Made by a program: the position numbers and the translations under genes. From Candidatus Saccharimonadota bacterium (GTDB lineage Bacteria; Patescibacteriota; Saccharimonadia; Saccharimonadales; UBA4665), in the NCBI GenBank assembly GCA_025927655.1, contig JAICKY010000009.1:1-32317 (forward strand): 32,317 nucleotides of DNA, given 5' to 3'. Below are positions 8,273-16,733 of the stretch, in pieces. The notes below the pieces were generated by a model. The model was given only the letters and a program-made list of their open reading frames with translations, was not told the DNA's origin and ran no database searches. The number at the start of each line of letters is the position of its first letter. Positions within the stretch are counted from its first letter, which is position 1.

Positions 8273-9000
8273 GATACTGGTTTGTACGTTGCTCCGCCCG
8301 ATACGTTAAAAAACTGCTCTAACGTGGGGATGTTTTCTTTGTGCAGTTCGGTACTTAGGCTGGTGCCGACATAGCGGAAATGCCATGCCTCGGCGCTATA
8401 GCCGGTGGCCGCGCTGTCTGCCTGCGTATATCGCAAAATAAAGCCATATTTCCAGGCGTTGGTTTGTGCCCACTTGCCTGCGGGCAATGTGCCAAAACAA
8501 TCTGCCACGTTGCAATTGCCGGAGCCGATGTCGACTGCCCAACCGGTTTGATGTTCGCTGTAACCTGGACGAGCGCTGACCGTGTCGGCATAGGTTTGGC
8601 CGTATGCTTTTACCAGGCTGCCGTAGGCTGCCACTTGGTCGCTGTACGAGCGATACCCGCTGTCGGCGACAAGTGTGTAGCCAGCGGTTTTTGCGTCTGC
8701 GAACATCTGCGACAAGGCTGCGGCAGCTTCGGCGCGCATGAGCTGGCTATTCCCTACCGATGTTAAGTCTGTTGGCGCATAGGTTTGCGGGTTGATAGGG
8801 TGCTGCTTGTTTACGATTGCCCAGAGACTGGCCGGGTCAGTAGTGGAGTATTTTGTTTTATCGAAAGAAGTCTGGTGGGTATTTGTTTTTGAAGACGATG
8901 GAGCCGGGGCATTAGTATGTTGCGCGTGTAGGGCAAGGCCAGCCGCCAGTGCTACTGTGACCAACCCTGTTATTAGCAACAATCGTGTACGCTGCATCAT
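8269..9000 (-). CDS. VanY/LAS-family D-alanyl-D-alanine carboxypeptidase
   Basis: 243 residues from ATG 9000 (GTG 9003 and ATG 8997 are alternatives). An N-terminal hydrophobic stretch (LLLITGLVTVALAAGLAL) acts as signal or anchor. The LAS metallopeptidase signature is complete: SGYRSYSDQ, SEHQTGWAVDIG (SxHxxGxAxD, with Zn-binding His and Asp) and EAWHFRYVG (ExxH, catalytic Glu and third Zn ligand). Such enzymes trim the terminal D-Ala from peptidoglycan stem peptides. The insert with two cysteines (GNCNVADCFG) may form a disulfide. It overlaps the serine hydrolase by 4 nt. Vancomycin resistance cannot be inferred, as no vanA/X/H-like genes are nearby. Confidence 0.9.
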   Translation of the reverse strand: MMQRTRLLLITGLVTVALAAGLALHAQHTNAPAPSSSKTNTHQTSFDKTKYSTTDPASLWAIVNKQHPINPQTYAPTDLTSVGNSQLMRAEAAAALSQMFADAKTAGYTLVADSGYRSYSDQVAAYGSLVKAYGQTYADTVSARPGYSEHQTGWAVDIGSGNCNVADCFGTLPAGKWAQTNAWKYGFILRYTQADSAATGYSAEAWHFRYVGTSLSTELHKENIPTLEQFFNVSGGATYKPVS

Positions 9001-9005
9001 CACCT

Positions 9006-9014
9006 AGTATACCA
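9006..9014 (-). promoter_or_regulatory. Extended -10 promoter of the vanY operon, near-leaderless
   Basis: On the minus strand TGG-TATACT (extended -10) ends at 9006, five nt before the ATG at 9000. The AGGTG between them is too close to serve as a normal ribosome site for ATG 9000, so a leaderless transcript is likely. Confidence 0.55.
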
Positions 9015-9073
9015 GCCGGAGCGTTGTGAAATCCTGCAGAAGGCTTGCCTGCGGCTTGGCTATTGCCGTATGG

Positions 9074-9235
9074 TAGACCTTCCCCCGATCTACCCCTATC
9101 AAAACTAATTCCCGGCAGCATCCCGTGCCGGTTTTACTCGTCAGTGTACCGTATGGTACACTTCCTCCTAAGAACCACCACGTTATACTACCGGGCAATC
9201 AGCTTTGCCAACGGGGTAGATCGGGGGAAGGTCTA
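9074..9235. repeat. Cloverleaf-like inverted-repeat element with TA-bounded 23-bp arms
   Basis: Arms 9074-9096 and 9213-9235 are exact 23-bp reverse complements, rich in C (CTTCCCCCGATCTACCCC) and ending in TA. Between them lie three more hairpins: CCGGCA/TGCCGG (9112-9117/9126-9131), AGTGTACC/GGTACACT (9143-9150/9155-9162, nearly at the centre of the element) and GGCAA/TTGCC (9194-9198/9205-9209). The outer TA may be a target duplication, as in IS630/Tc1-type MITEs. A structured RNA or recombination site is also possible. It fills the space between the divergent vanY and hydrolase genes. Confidence 0.65.
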
Positions 9236-9258
9236 ATCATTTAGTAATTACTTTCGTT

Positions 9259-10194
9259 ATGGCCAAAACACCACAAAATCCAGCTGATTACATCCAGCCG
9301 TTAAATATGAATGGGCTTAATGGCCGTATGCTGCATGCTCCGGCGACTGGAAAGGCTGACCGCGAAATGCTGCTTGTATATGGACACCATGCGCTACTAG
9401 AGCGCTGGTGGGGATTGGTGGAGAGTCTGCGGGATTTTGGGTCTGTGACGATGCCCGATCTGCCCGGTTTTGGTGGAATGGACAGTTTTCGTACCATCGG
9501 CCGAACGCCCACTATCGATGAATATGCCGACTATCTGGCGGCGTTTGTAAAAATGCGGTATCGGCGTAAACGGGTTACGGTTATCGGTATATCCTTCGGA
9601 TTTGTAGTGGCGACGCGTATGCTGCAGCGGTACCCCGAACTCACCAAAAAAGTCGACCTGGTGGTGAGCATGGTGGGTTTTATGCACAAGACAGATTTCC
9701 TGTTTACGCCCCGGCGGCGCACGCAAATACATGTGCTTAGTAGGATGTTTTCCTGGCCGGCCGTCGCGTGGTTTATACGGTATTGCTGCTTGAATACCTT
9801 TGTCATAAAACACATATATATTCGGATGCCGGCCGGCCGCCGCCGGTTCCTGGAAATGGACCCCATGACATTTTCGACGCTGATGGATTTTGAAGTCAAG
9901 CTCTGGCAGGCTAACGATGTACAGACGCATTGGCGCACTACGAGCGAATTTTTATACCTGGATAACTGCGGCAAACAGATTGATTTGCCGGTGTGGCATG
10001 TAGCATCGAAGGGCGACCATTATTTTGATAACCAGATTGTGGAGCAGCACATGCGGGTTGTGTTCAATGATTACCAACAGGGTGTTATGGACTCCAAAGC
10101 ACATACTCCAAGCGTGCTTGGCGACAAAAAAGAGCTGAGTATTATGATTCCGGCAAAGCTCCGGAAGGTACTGCGTAAGCCGGTCGGTGCATAA
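9259..10194 (+). CDS. Alpha/beta hydrolase
   Basis: 311 residues. The fold shows an HG-type oxyanion segment (LLVYGHHALLERWW, about 38-51), DLPGFGG (67-73), the nucleophile elbow GISFG (110-114, Ser112), a late Asp region (SKGDHYFD, about 250-257) and a candidate catalytic His282 (KAHTPS). All parts of the triad are present. The substrate is unknown. The lid region (150-200) is rich in Arg and aromatic residues and may touch the membrane. It heads a plus-strand run followed by two glycosyltransferases, so an acyl or glycolipid role is plausible but inferred. No ribosome site is visible before the ATG. Confidence 0.85.
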   Translation: MAKTPQNPADYIQPLNMNGLNGRMLHAPATGKADREMLLVYGHHALLERWWGLVESLRDFGSVTMPDLPGFGGMDSFRTIGRTPTIDEYADYLAAFVKMRYRRKRVTVIGISFGFVVATRMLQRYPELTKKVDLVVSMVGFMHKTDFLFTPRRRTQIHVLSRMFSWPAVAWFIRYCCLNTFVIKHIYIRMPAGRRRFLEMDPMTFSTLMDFEVKLWQANDVQTHWRTTSEFLYLDNCGKQIDLPVWHVASKGDHYFDNQIVEQHMRVVFNDYQQGVMDSKAHTPSVLGDKKELSIMIPAKLRKVLRKPVGA

Positions 10195-10199
10195 AGAGA

Positions 10200-10208
10200 T
10201 GGTATACT
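10200..10208 (+). promoter_or_regulatory. Extended -10 promoter before the first GT4 gene
   Basis: TGG-TATACT ends 9 nt before the ATG at 10218. No -35 box is obvious. It gives a leader of only a few nucleotides. Confidence 0.5.
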
Positions 10209-10217
10209 AGGCCTTAT

Positions 10218-11357
10218 ATGAAGATTGGACTGGTGCTGCCATATAACATAACCAAGGGTGGGGGCGTAAAAGAGCATGTTCTAGCGCAACAGACTGAACT
10301 GGTGCGAAGGGGGCATGATGTAGTTATCGTTACGCCACAACCGCGCGAACCCTATACTCCTGATGATCGTAAAGTTGCTTTTCTGGGCACTGCGGCAGAG
10401 TTTAAGTCGCCGCTTAACACAACTGCTCAGCTGAGTGCCAGTATGCTGACCGACGAAATCGACACCATGCTCGAACAGGAGCAGTTTGATATTTTGCACT
10501 TTCATGAGCCGTGGGTGCCAGTGCTGAGCCGTCAGATATTGAGCCGTAGTAAAGCGGTGAACGTGGCGACATTCCACGCCAAACTGCCCGAAACTATCGT
10601 TAGCCGTACAATGGCGAAGGTCATTACTCCGTACACCAAGCCCCTGTTACGCCATATTGACGCATTTACGGCTGTTTCTGATGCTGCTGCCGAATACTTG
10701 CTGACACTCGCGGATGTGTCGGTAGAGATTATTCCAAATGGAATCAACCTGAAGCAATTCCGTAAACCGGCTACTGTGGTGACGAAGAAAAAGGGTCCTA
10801 AAACCATTCTGTACGTTGGTCGCCTGGAACACCGGAAGGGTGTGAAATATCTGTTACAGGCATTTGCAGAATTACAGGTGCGCGAGCCGAATGTCCGGCT
10901 GTTGCTAGCAGGAGATGGCGTCGACCGCGAGAAGCTGGAAGCAGAGGCTGAGGAGTTAGGACTGCAGCACGTTGAATTTCTAGGCTATGTAGATGAAGCA
11001 ACCAAGAAAGAGCTGCTCCACACCTCTGACCTGTTCTGTTCCCCTGCTCTGTTCGGTGAGAGTTTTGGCATTGTCTTGCTGGAAGCTATGGCAAGTGGCC
11101 TGGTGACGGTCGCGGGTGATAACCCAGGCTATGAGAGCGTAATGCAGGGTCTGGGCAAGTTGTCGCTGATCAACCCCAAGGACACTTCCCTGTTCGCGCA
11201 TCGATTGCAACTGCTGTTGTTCGACGAGGATTTGCGTACGCTTTGGCAAAAATGGGCCAAAGATTATGTACGCCAGTTCGATTATCCAAAGGTAGTTAAC
11301 CGGTACGAAGCAGTCTACGAAACCGCGCTTGCTACGGCGGCAAAGAACCAGGAATAG
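10218..11357 (+). CDS. GT4-family glycosyltransferase (PimA-like GT-B fold)
   Basis: 379 residues. The N-terminal Rossmann domain begins MKIGLVLPYNITKGGGVKEH, with the glycine-rich loop typical of GT4 enzymes that glycosylate lipids, and has DILHFHEPWVP near 93-103. The C-terminal nucleotide-sugar domain contains ILYVGRLEHRKGVKYL and the E-x7-E motif in FGESFGIVLLEAMASG. The overall pattern recalls phosphatidylinositol mannosyltransferase (PimA) and related cytoplasmic-face enzymes. The sugar and acceptor cannot be read from sequence. A single base separates its stop from the next GT4 gene, so the two are co-translated and probably act one after the other on the same glycolipid. Confidence 0.9.
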   Translation: MKIGLVLPYNITKGGGVKEHVLAQQTELVRRGHDVVIVTPQPREPYTPDDRKVAFLGTAAEFKSPLNTTAQLSASMLTDEIDTMLEQEQFDILHFHEPWVPVLSRQILSRSKAVNVATFHAKLPETIVSRTMAKVITPYTKPLLRHIDAFTAVSDAAAEYLLTLADVSVEIIPNGINLKQFRKPATVVTKKKGPKTILYVGRLEHRKGVKYLLQAFAELQVREPNVRLLLAGDGVDREKLEAEAEELGLQHVEFLGYVDEATKKELLHTSDLFCSPALFGESFGIVLLEAMASGLVTVAGDNPGYESVMQGLGKLSLINPKDTSLFAHRLQLLLFDEDLRTLWQKWAKDYVRQFDYPKVVNRYEAVYETALATAAKNQE

Positions 11358-11358
11358 C

Positions 11359-12483
11359 ATGAAAATAGGCATGGTGCTGGACGACACGCTCGACACGCCG
11401 GACGGCGTACAACAGTATGTTCTGAACGTTGGTAGCTGGCTGAGCACACAAGGGCACGACGTGCACTATCTGGTAGGAGCTACCACGCGGACGGACATAT
11501 CCAATCTGCATAGCCTCAGCCGCAACATGCATGTGCGTTTTAACGGTAACCGTATGTCTATGCCCTTGCCGGCGGATAGTTCCAAACTCCGCGTGTTTTT
11601 GGCGGAAATGCAGTTCGACGTACTGCATGTGCAGGTACCGTATAGCCCATTTATGGCCGGGCGATTAGTGATGGTAGCGCCGAAAACCACCGCGGTAGTC
11701 GGCACGTTTCATATTTTGCCTTACTCGAAACTGGTCGTTTTAGCGAACAGGCTGCTGGGCCTGATGAACTATCGCTCGGGTAAACGATTTGACTATATGA
11801 TGGCGGTTTCGGGGCCTGCCCAGAAGTTTGCCCGGGAAGTTTATGGGTACGATGCAACGGTACTGCCGAACCCCATCAGGCTTTCGCAGTTTATTGGTGC
11901 CACGAATAACAGCCAGACACTGAATATCGTGTTCTTGGGTCGTCTAGTTGAGCGCAAGGGCTCCTTGCTGCTGTTGCAGGCCGTGGCCTATATGCGCGAT
12001 CATCAGCTTTCAGATGACGCATTCCATGTGGTTATCGGCGGCAAGGGCGAGCTGCTCCCCGAACTCCAGCGTTTCGTAGCCGCGCACCGCTTAAGTGATA
12101 TTGTAGAATTCCATGGTTTTGTGGATGAGGCAGAAAAAGGCACGTTTTTGGCCCAGGCGGATATAGCAGTGTATCCAAGCGTGGGCGGCGAGAGCTTCGG
12201 CATTGTGTTGCTGGAAGGCTTGGCGGCGGCGCGCGGCGTGGTGCTGGCCGGTAATAACCCCGGCTATGCCTCGGTCATGCAGCCCTATCCAGACCAATTG
12301 TTTGACCCGCAAGACATAGTGGGGTTTGCCGAAAAGCTGGCATGGTATTTGAACCACCCTATGGGACGCGCCAGGGCTACAGAGTTACAAAGACAGTATG
12401 TGCAGCATTTTGATATTAGCGTGGTGGGCAGCGAGTTGCTAAACGTGTACACCAAGGCTTTGCAAAGCCGGCGCGAATCGTGA
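11359..12483 (+). CDS. GT4-family glycosyltransferase, second paralogue
   Basis: 374 residues from the ATG at 11359, one nt after the upstream stop; an earlier TTG at 11329 would overlap the previous gene and is not needed. It begins MKIGMVLDDTLDTPDGVQQY, has FDVLHVQVPYSPFMAG, IVFLGRLVERKGSLLLLQA and the E-x7-E motif GESFGIVLLEGLAAARG. It is clearly related to the preceding gene and likely adds a second sugar to the same acceptor. It is followed after 12 nt by the AI-2E-type permease. Confidence 0.9.
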   Translation: MKIGMVLDDTLDTPDGVQQYVLNVGSWLSTQGHDVHYLVGATTRTDISNLHSLSRNMHVRFNGNRMSMPLPADSSKLRVFLAEMQFDVLHVQVPYSPFMAGRLVMVAPKTTAVVGTFHILPYSKLVVLANRLLGLMNYRSGKRFDYMMAVSGPAQKFAREVYGYDATVLPNPIRLSQFIGATNNSQTLNIVFLGRLVERKGSLLLLQAVAYMRDHQLSDDAFHVVIGGKGELLPELQRFVAAHRLSDIVEFHGFVDEAEKGTFLAQADIAVYPSVGGESFGIVLLEGLAAARGVVLAGNNPGYASVMQPYPDQLFDPQDIVGFAEKLAWYLNHPMGRARATELQRQYVQHFDISVVGSELLNVYTKALQSRRES

Positions 12484-12489
12484 GATACT
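12460..12489 (+). promoter_or_regulatory. Promoter candidate before the AI-2E-type permease
   Basis: TTGCAA (12460-12465), 18-nt spacer, GATACT (12484-12489) preceded by TGA (extended -10). The -10 ends 6 nt before the ATG at 12496, so the transcript would be leaderless. The TGA is also the stop codon of the upstream gene. Confidence 0.45.
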
Positions 12490-12495
12490 ACGATT

Positions 12496-13620
12496 ATGTT
12501 ACATTCTAATATTCCAGACGCTTCGGAAGAAGTTGAATTTATCATTTCAAATCGTACTATTTTTCGGATTATTGTTGCGGCGCTTCTGGCGATTCTCTTT
12601 TTTGCCGCTGTCCGCCGTAGCGTGCACACACTGACGCTGATTGGCGTGTCGCTGTTTTTGAGCCTAGCCCTCAATGGACCGGTGCATTGGCTGGCCGACC
12701 ACCTGCCGGGTAAACGCCGCGGTAATCGTGGCCTGGCCACTGGTTTGTCTATCGGCATCGTGCTGGTTCTGCTGGGCTCCTTTTTGGCGCTTATTGTGCC
12801 GCCTTTGGTGGATCAGACCAGCACGTTTGTGCACCAAGCCCCGGGACTCGTAGAGCAAGTGCACGATCAGAACTCCAGTGTCGGTAAATTTATCCGCCAG
12901 CACCATCTACAAGATCAGGTCGACAAGTTTTCGCATCAGCTTTCCGGAAGGGTCGATGATGTCACGGGTTCGGCTATCACCACGGTTTCACGCATCGGCA
13001 GCAGTTTGTTCGCGACACTTACTGTTATAGTTTTGACGGTTATGATGTTGGCAGAAGGCCCGCGCTGGCGGCGTATCTTGGAACAGCTGGTGCCGCAACG
13101 GCACAGTGAACGAACCCAACGGCTAGCCCGCGACATGAACCGGGTTATTCGAGGCTATGTGAACGGTCAGGTGTTGCTGGCGGCTATCGCATCGCTGCTT
13201 ATTGTGCCAATGTTGTTTATATTGCACATATCAAACCCTCTGGCGTTGATGGTTGTAGTGTTTGTGTGCGGGTTGATACCGATGGTTGGACACACGATTG
13301 GGGCTATCATCGTAACTATAGTTGCCCTGTTCCACTCGTTTACGGCGGCGATTATTATTTTGGCATACTATATTTTGTATCAACAGATTGAAAATTATGT
13401 CGTGCAACCACGCATCCAGGCAAATGCCACCAATATGTCGGCGCTATTGGTGTTCGTGTCGGTCATAGTGGGTGCAAACTTCGGCGGTTTGCTTGGCGCG
13501 TTGGTGGCGATTCCAATTGCTGGCTGCCTGCGGGTGATCGTGCTGGACTATCTGGAAGACCGCAACATACTCAAACACCAGACTGTTGAACGGGCTAAGA
13601 CCGGCAAAGCCTCAGTGTAG
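12496..13620 (+). CDS. AI-2E family transporter (PerM/YdiK-like permease)
   Basis: 374 residues with the family layout: hydrophobic segments near 22-60 and 75-100, a long soluble amphipathic segment (about 100-170), then further membrane segments with the conserved GYVNGQVLLAAIASLL and the C-terminal YYILYQQIENYVVQPRI plus GGLLGALVAIPIAG. Members have been linked to export of small molecules or ions, and the name AI-2 exporter is historic; the substrate here is unknown. Placement behind two glycosyltransferases suggests an envelope context. It ends 2 nt from the convergent cysS stop. Confidence 0.9.
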   Translation: MLHSNIPDASEEVEFIISNRTIFRIIVAALLAILFFAAVRRSVHTLTLIGVSLFLSLALNGPVHWLADHLPGKRRGNRGLATGLSIGIVLVLLGSFLALIVPPLVDQTSTFVHQAPGLVEQVHDQNSSVGKFIRQHHLQDQVDKFSHQLSGRVDDVTGSAITTVSRIGSSLFATLTVIVLTVMMLAEGPRWRRILEQLVPQRHSERTQRLARDMNRVIRGYVNGQVLLAAIASLLIVPMLFILHISNPLALMVVVFVCGLIPMVGHTIGAIIVTIVALFHSFTAAIIILAYYILYQQIENYVVQPRIQANATNMSALLVFVSVIVGANFGGLLGALVAIPIAGCLRVIVLDYLEDRNILKHQTVERAKTGKASV

Positions 13621-13622
13621 TC

Positions 13623-15050
13623 CTACAGCCGGTACCAAACGGCACCGTGAGAAGTATCGCGCAGGCCAATTCCCTGCTTGGCTAGCTGGTCGCGCAGCTC
13701 GTCCGACTTTGCCCAGTCTTTGGCGGTGCGTGCTGCTTCTCTGTGGGCGATCAACTGCTTGATCTCATCATCAACATCTTTCGATACGAGCAGGCGCAGA
13801 CCGAGCACGTCATCAATATATTCTAAGAAAGCGTTAAAGTTTTCAATTTCGCCGTTCGTAATAGGCTCTTGGACGCTACCTGCCTCGGCTCCACTGATTA
13901 TTGCCAAGGCTCTTGGGGTATTGAGGTCGTCATGCAATGCTCTTTGGACGTCTCCCAGATATGCCATGTAGTCAGGCCCCGTATAGTCATCGGTGTTCAG
14001 AGCCTGAAAGCGTAAATCGGCAAAAGCCTGCCAGCTCTTCAGGCGGTTCTGAGCGGCCTGCAAGCTGTCCCAGCTGAACTTACTCTGTGATCGGTAGTGA
14101 CTCTCTAGCACGTGCAGGCGGAATGCTTCCAGGCTAATTCCCTTTGCTTCAATATCTTCAAGCGTGATGCCGTTGCCTAGCGATTTGCTGATTTTCTCGC
14201 CATCAATAGTAATGTGGTTGCTGTGCATCCAGTGGCGGGAGAATTGTTTGCCAGTAGCGGCTTCGCTCTGGGCGATTTCGTTCGTGTGGTGTACGGGCAG
14301 ATGATCGATACCACCGGCATGGATATCGAGCGTTTCGCCGAGGTATTTCATGCTCATGGCCGAGCATTCTATATGCCAACCCGGGAAGCCTTTTCTACTG
14401 CCTTCTGGGGCGCCTGGCGGCGTCCACGGGCTGTCCCACTCCATGTCACGTTTACGATCGGCGGGGCTGAACTTCCACAAGGCAAAATCGCCTACATTGC
14501 GTTTTTCGGTGTTAAACTGCACGCGCTTGCCAGCTTCCTGTTCATCTAGATCTAGCCGGGCCAAGTCTGCGTAACTGGGGAATTTGGAAGTGTCGTAGTA
14601 CACGCCATCTGAAATGGTGTAGGTATAGCCCTTTTCTTCCAGCTTTTTGATGAGTTCAATTTGCTCTGCAATGTGTTCGGTAGCTCTTGGCAAATGGTCG
14701 GGCTGTACAATATTGAGCCGCTCCAATCCCTTTTCGAAGTAAGCGGTGTAGAATTTAGCTACATCCCAAGCCGTTTTCCCTTCGCGCCGGGCACCTTTTT
14801 CCAGTTTGTCCTCGCCGTCGTCGGCGTCGCTTACCAAGTGTCCGACATCGGTAATGTTCATGACCCATTTCGGTTTGAAGCCGCTAGCTAGTAGCGTACG
14901 TATAAGCGTGTCTTCCCGGACGTACGTGAACCAGTTGCCGACGTGCAGGTAATCATAAACGGTGGGACCGCAGGTGTACACGGTGACTTCCGGTGCGTGC
15001 AGCGGCTTAAGTTCTTCGACGTTACGAGTCAGTGTGTTGTAGAGTTTCAT
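13623..15050 (-). CDS. cysS: Cysteinyl-tRNA synthetase
   Basis: 475 residues from the ATG at 15050, which has an AGGAAA ribosome site; a TTG at 15068 is the longer alternative. It charges tRNA-Cys with cysteine. The class I signatures are HVGN (36-39, HIGH) and KISKS (286-290, KMSKS). The catalytic zinc ligands are in place: Cys27 (TCGPTVYD), Cys229 (WHIECSAMS), His254 and Glu258 (HHTNE). Length is normal. It overlaps the upstream DHH gene by 29 nt, so the two are coupled, and it converges on the permease gene with only 2 nt between stops. Confidence 0.97.
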   Translation of the reverse strand: MKLYNTLTRNVEELKPLHAPEVTVYTCGPTVYDYLHVGNWFTYVREDTLIRTLLASGFKPKWVMNITDVGHLVSDADDGEDKLEKGARREGKTAWDVAKFYTAYFEKGLERLNIVQPDHLPRATEHIAEQIELIKKLEEKGYTYTISDGVYYDTSKFPSYADLARLDLDEQEAGKRVQFNTEKRNVGDFALWKFSPADRKRDMEWDSPWTPPGAPEGSRKGFPGWHIECSAMSMKYLGETLDIHAGGIDHLPVHHTNEIAQSEAATGKQFSRHWMHSNHITIDGEKISKSLGNGITLEDIEAKGISLEAFRLHVLESHYRSQSKFSWDSLQAAQNRLKSWQAFADLRFQALNTDDYTGPDYMAYLGDVQRALHDDLNTPRALAIISGAEAGSVQEPITNGEIENFNAFLEYIDDVLGLRLLVSKDVDDEIKQLIAHREAARTAKDWAKSDELRDQLAKQGIGLRDTSHGAVWYRL

Positions 15051-16056
15051 CGGTGTTTTCCTGTCCAAAATTTGTGAGTAATTCGGTAGCGTAGCGTAAA
15101 CACTCCGACTTTACTTCGTTGAACGGTCTCCCGTCCCCTATTTTGAACCCACTGGCGTAATCGTGGCCCCCGCCGCCCAAGTGCTCAGCTAGTTTGGCGG
15201 CCAGGGGCGTGCCGTTGTTGGCACGGATAGCGCCGGTAACATGACCGTCGTCATAGTGTTTGAATACGATGCTCAGGCGGACATCTTTCACCTGTAGCAT
15301 ATCGAATTGTACTAACGGGCCGGGGTTGTAGAGCGGGCTGTATTCGTTGATTTCTTCCTGGGGGACGGTTACGTGCGCGATTGCGCCGCTGGCTGCGAAT
15401 TCGGTGCGGCCTATCAGGGTGCCTTTATAGGTATAAATAACCTCGGGCATTTTGCTGTATTCACGGCGCAGTTCTTCCAGCTGTGCCCGGTTGGCACCCA
15501 GATCGGTCAGATCTGCCATGGTCCGGTACGTACTGGCCTGGGTGAGCGAGTTCATCAGCCCTTGAGTATCACCTAAAATAGAGCTCATGATGTGTTCTGC
15601 AGCTTCGGTACTTATTTGCCAGCCGTTTTGGTTGCTCAGGTGGAATAGTAATTCACCAGTGGAAGCGACAGTGCTGTCGACGAGCATGGCTGCGGCAAAA
15701 TCGATTGGCTTTTCGACCGTCCCGTGGTGGTCTAGTACGACGCAGGGTTTGCTTTTGAGCCGGCTGAACTGGCCTGATTTTTCCAACTGGTCGAACAACG
15801 TGTAGGTGCTGGCATCGACGATGATGCTCAGGTCGAAATTGCTAGGCAGCTCGCCAAGTACTCGGTCCCAACCGGATAAATAGCGAAGATAGGTGGGCAT
15901 GTCGACCCCACAGTACATATACACATCTTTACCGAGGTCACCCAAAATGTGTTCCAGCGCCAGCGCACTGCCCAGGCTGTCGGCATCGGGGTTGTCAGCC
16001 TGCACAACTACAATTTTCTGGGCTTCGCTGACCAGCTGTTTGATTTTTTCCTGCAT
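15022..16056 (-). CDS. DHH/DHHA1-family phosphoesterase (NrnA-like)
   Basis: 344 residues. The N-terminal DHH domain has motif I as QADNPDADSLGS (19-30), motif II IIVDAS, and the name-giving VVLDHHGT; the C-terminal DHHA1 domain has GGGGHDYASGF. NrnA-type enzymes degrade nanoRNA and 3'-phosphoadenosine 5'-phosphate, or cyclic dinucleotide products, with Mn2+. In motif I the usual His three residues before the Pro (HxxPDxD) is Ala20, so one metal ligand is altered. The other acidic residues are kept. The 3' end overlaps cysS by 29 nt. Confidence 0.85.
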   Translation of the reverse strand: MQEKIKQLVSEAQKIVVVQADNPDADSLGSALALEHILGDLGKDVYMYCGVDMPTYLRYLSGWDRVLGELPSNFDLSIIVDASTYTLFDQLEKSGQFSRLKSKPCVVLDHHGTVEKPIDFAAAMLVDSTVASTGELLFHLSNQNGWQISTEAAEHIMSSILGDTQGLMNSLTQASTYRTMADLTDLGANRAQLEELRREYSKMPEVIYTYKGTLIGRTEFAASGAIAHVTVPQEEINEYSPLYNPGPLVQFDMLQVKDVRLSIVFKHYDDGHVTGAIRANNGTPLAAKLAEHLGGGGHDYASGFKIGDGRPFNEVKSECLRYATELLTNFGQENTDETLQHTDS

Positions 16057-16065
16057 GGTACTGTT

Positions 16066-16074
16066 ATTTTACCA
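16066..16074 (-). promoter_or_regulatory. Extended -10 promoter of the DHH-cysS operon
   Basis: Minus-strand TGG-TAAAAT ends 9 nt before the ATG at 16056. No ribosome site lies between, so a leaderless or very short leader is likely. Confidence 0.45.
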
Positions 16075-16117
16075 GTTTTACTGCCTAATAGCTCTGCCAG
16101 ATATAAAACCAGGCTGT

Positions 16118-16729
16118 TTATAGGGTTTGCCTGCCTTCCAGGGCGCGGCTGAGAGTGATCTGGTCGGCGTATTCCAGGTCTACGCCGATGGGCAGTCCAC
16201 GAGCCAGGCGTGTAACCTTCACGGTGCGGTCTGGGCCGATCTGCTGTTGAATGTAGAGTGCAGTTGATTCGCCCTCGACACTGGCATTGGTGGCCAGGAT
16301 GATCTCTTCTACTGTATCTTCGTCAATGCGCCCCACTAGTTCGCGTATGTGTAGCTGCTCCGGGCCGATGCCGTCGATGGGGCTGACCAGCCCGCCGAGC
16401 ACATGATAGGTGCCATGGAACTCATTGGTTTTTTCCAGGGAGATGATATCGAGCGGTTCGGCTACGACGGCGATTGTTTTTTTATCGCGCCGCGGGTCGC
16501 TATAGAGTGGTGAGACATCTTCGTCGCTGGAGATAAGCGCGAAGGTCTTCGGGCAGTACTGTATGCCGCTATGCAGGCCGGTAAGAGCGCTCGCTAGCTG
16601 TTCTGCTTTGGCGGGTTCCCGGCGCACCAAGTAATATGCGTACCGCTCGGCCGTGCGCGGACCAACACCCGGCAGATTGCCGAGTGCCTCAATAAGTTTG
16701 GTCAGGGCTGGCGGTAGCAGTTCGGCCAT
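16118..16729 (-). CDS. recR: Recombination protein RecR with degenerate zinc finger
   Basis: 203 residues from ATG 16729, 4 nt after the ybaB stop; an upstream in-frame start would overlap ybaB. RecR helps RecO load RecA at gaps. The N-terminal HhH motif (LGNLPGVGPRTAERYAYYL) and the Toprim domain (IAVVAEPLDIISLE, then HVLGGLVSPIDGIGPEQL and TRLARGLPIGVDLEYAD) are standard. The Cys4 zinc finger between them is largely lost: Cys59 remains, but the other three positions, at the correct spacing, are Thr62, Ser73 and Tyr76. The SDPRRD segment after it is kept. The fold may be stabilised without metal. Confidence 0.95.
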   Translation of the reverse strand: MAELLPPALTKLIEALGNLPGVGPRTAERYAYYLVRREPAKAEQLASALTGLHSGIQYCPKTFALISSDEDVSPLYSDPRRDKKTIAVVAEPLDIISLEKTNEFHGTYHVLGGLVSPIDGIGPEQLHIRELVGRIDEDTVEEIILATNASVEGESTALYIQQQIGPDRTVKVTRLARGLPIGVDLEYADQITLSRALEGRQTL

Positions 16730-16733
16730 GTAC

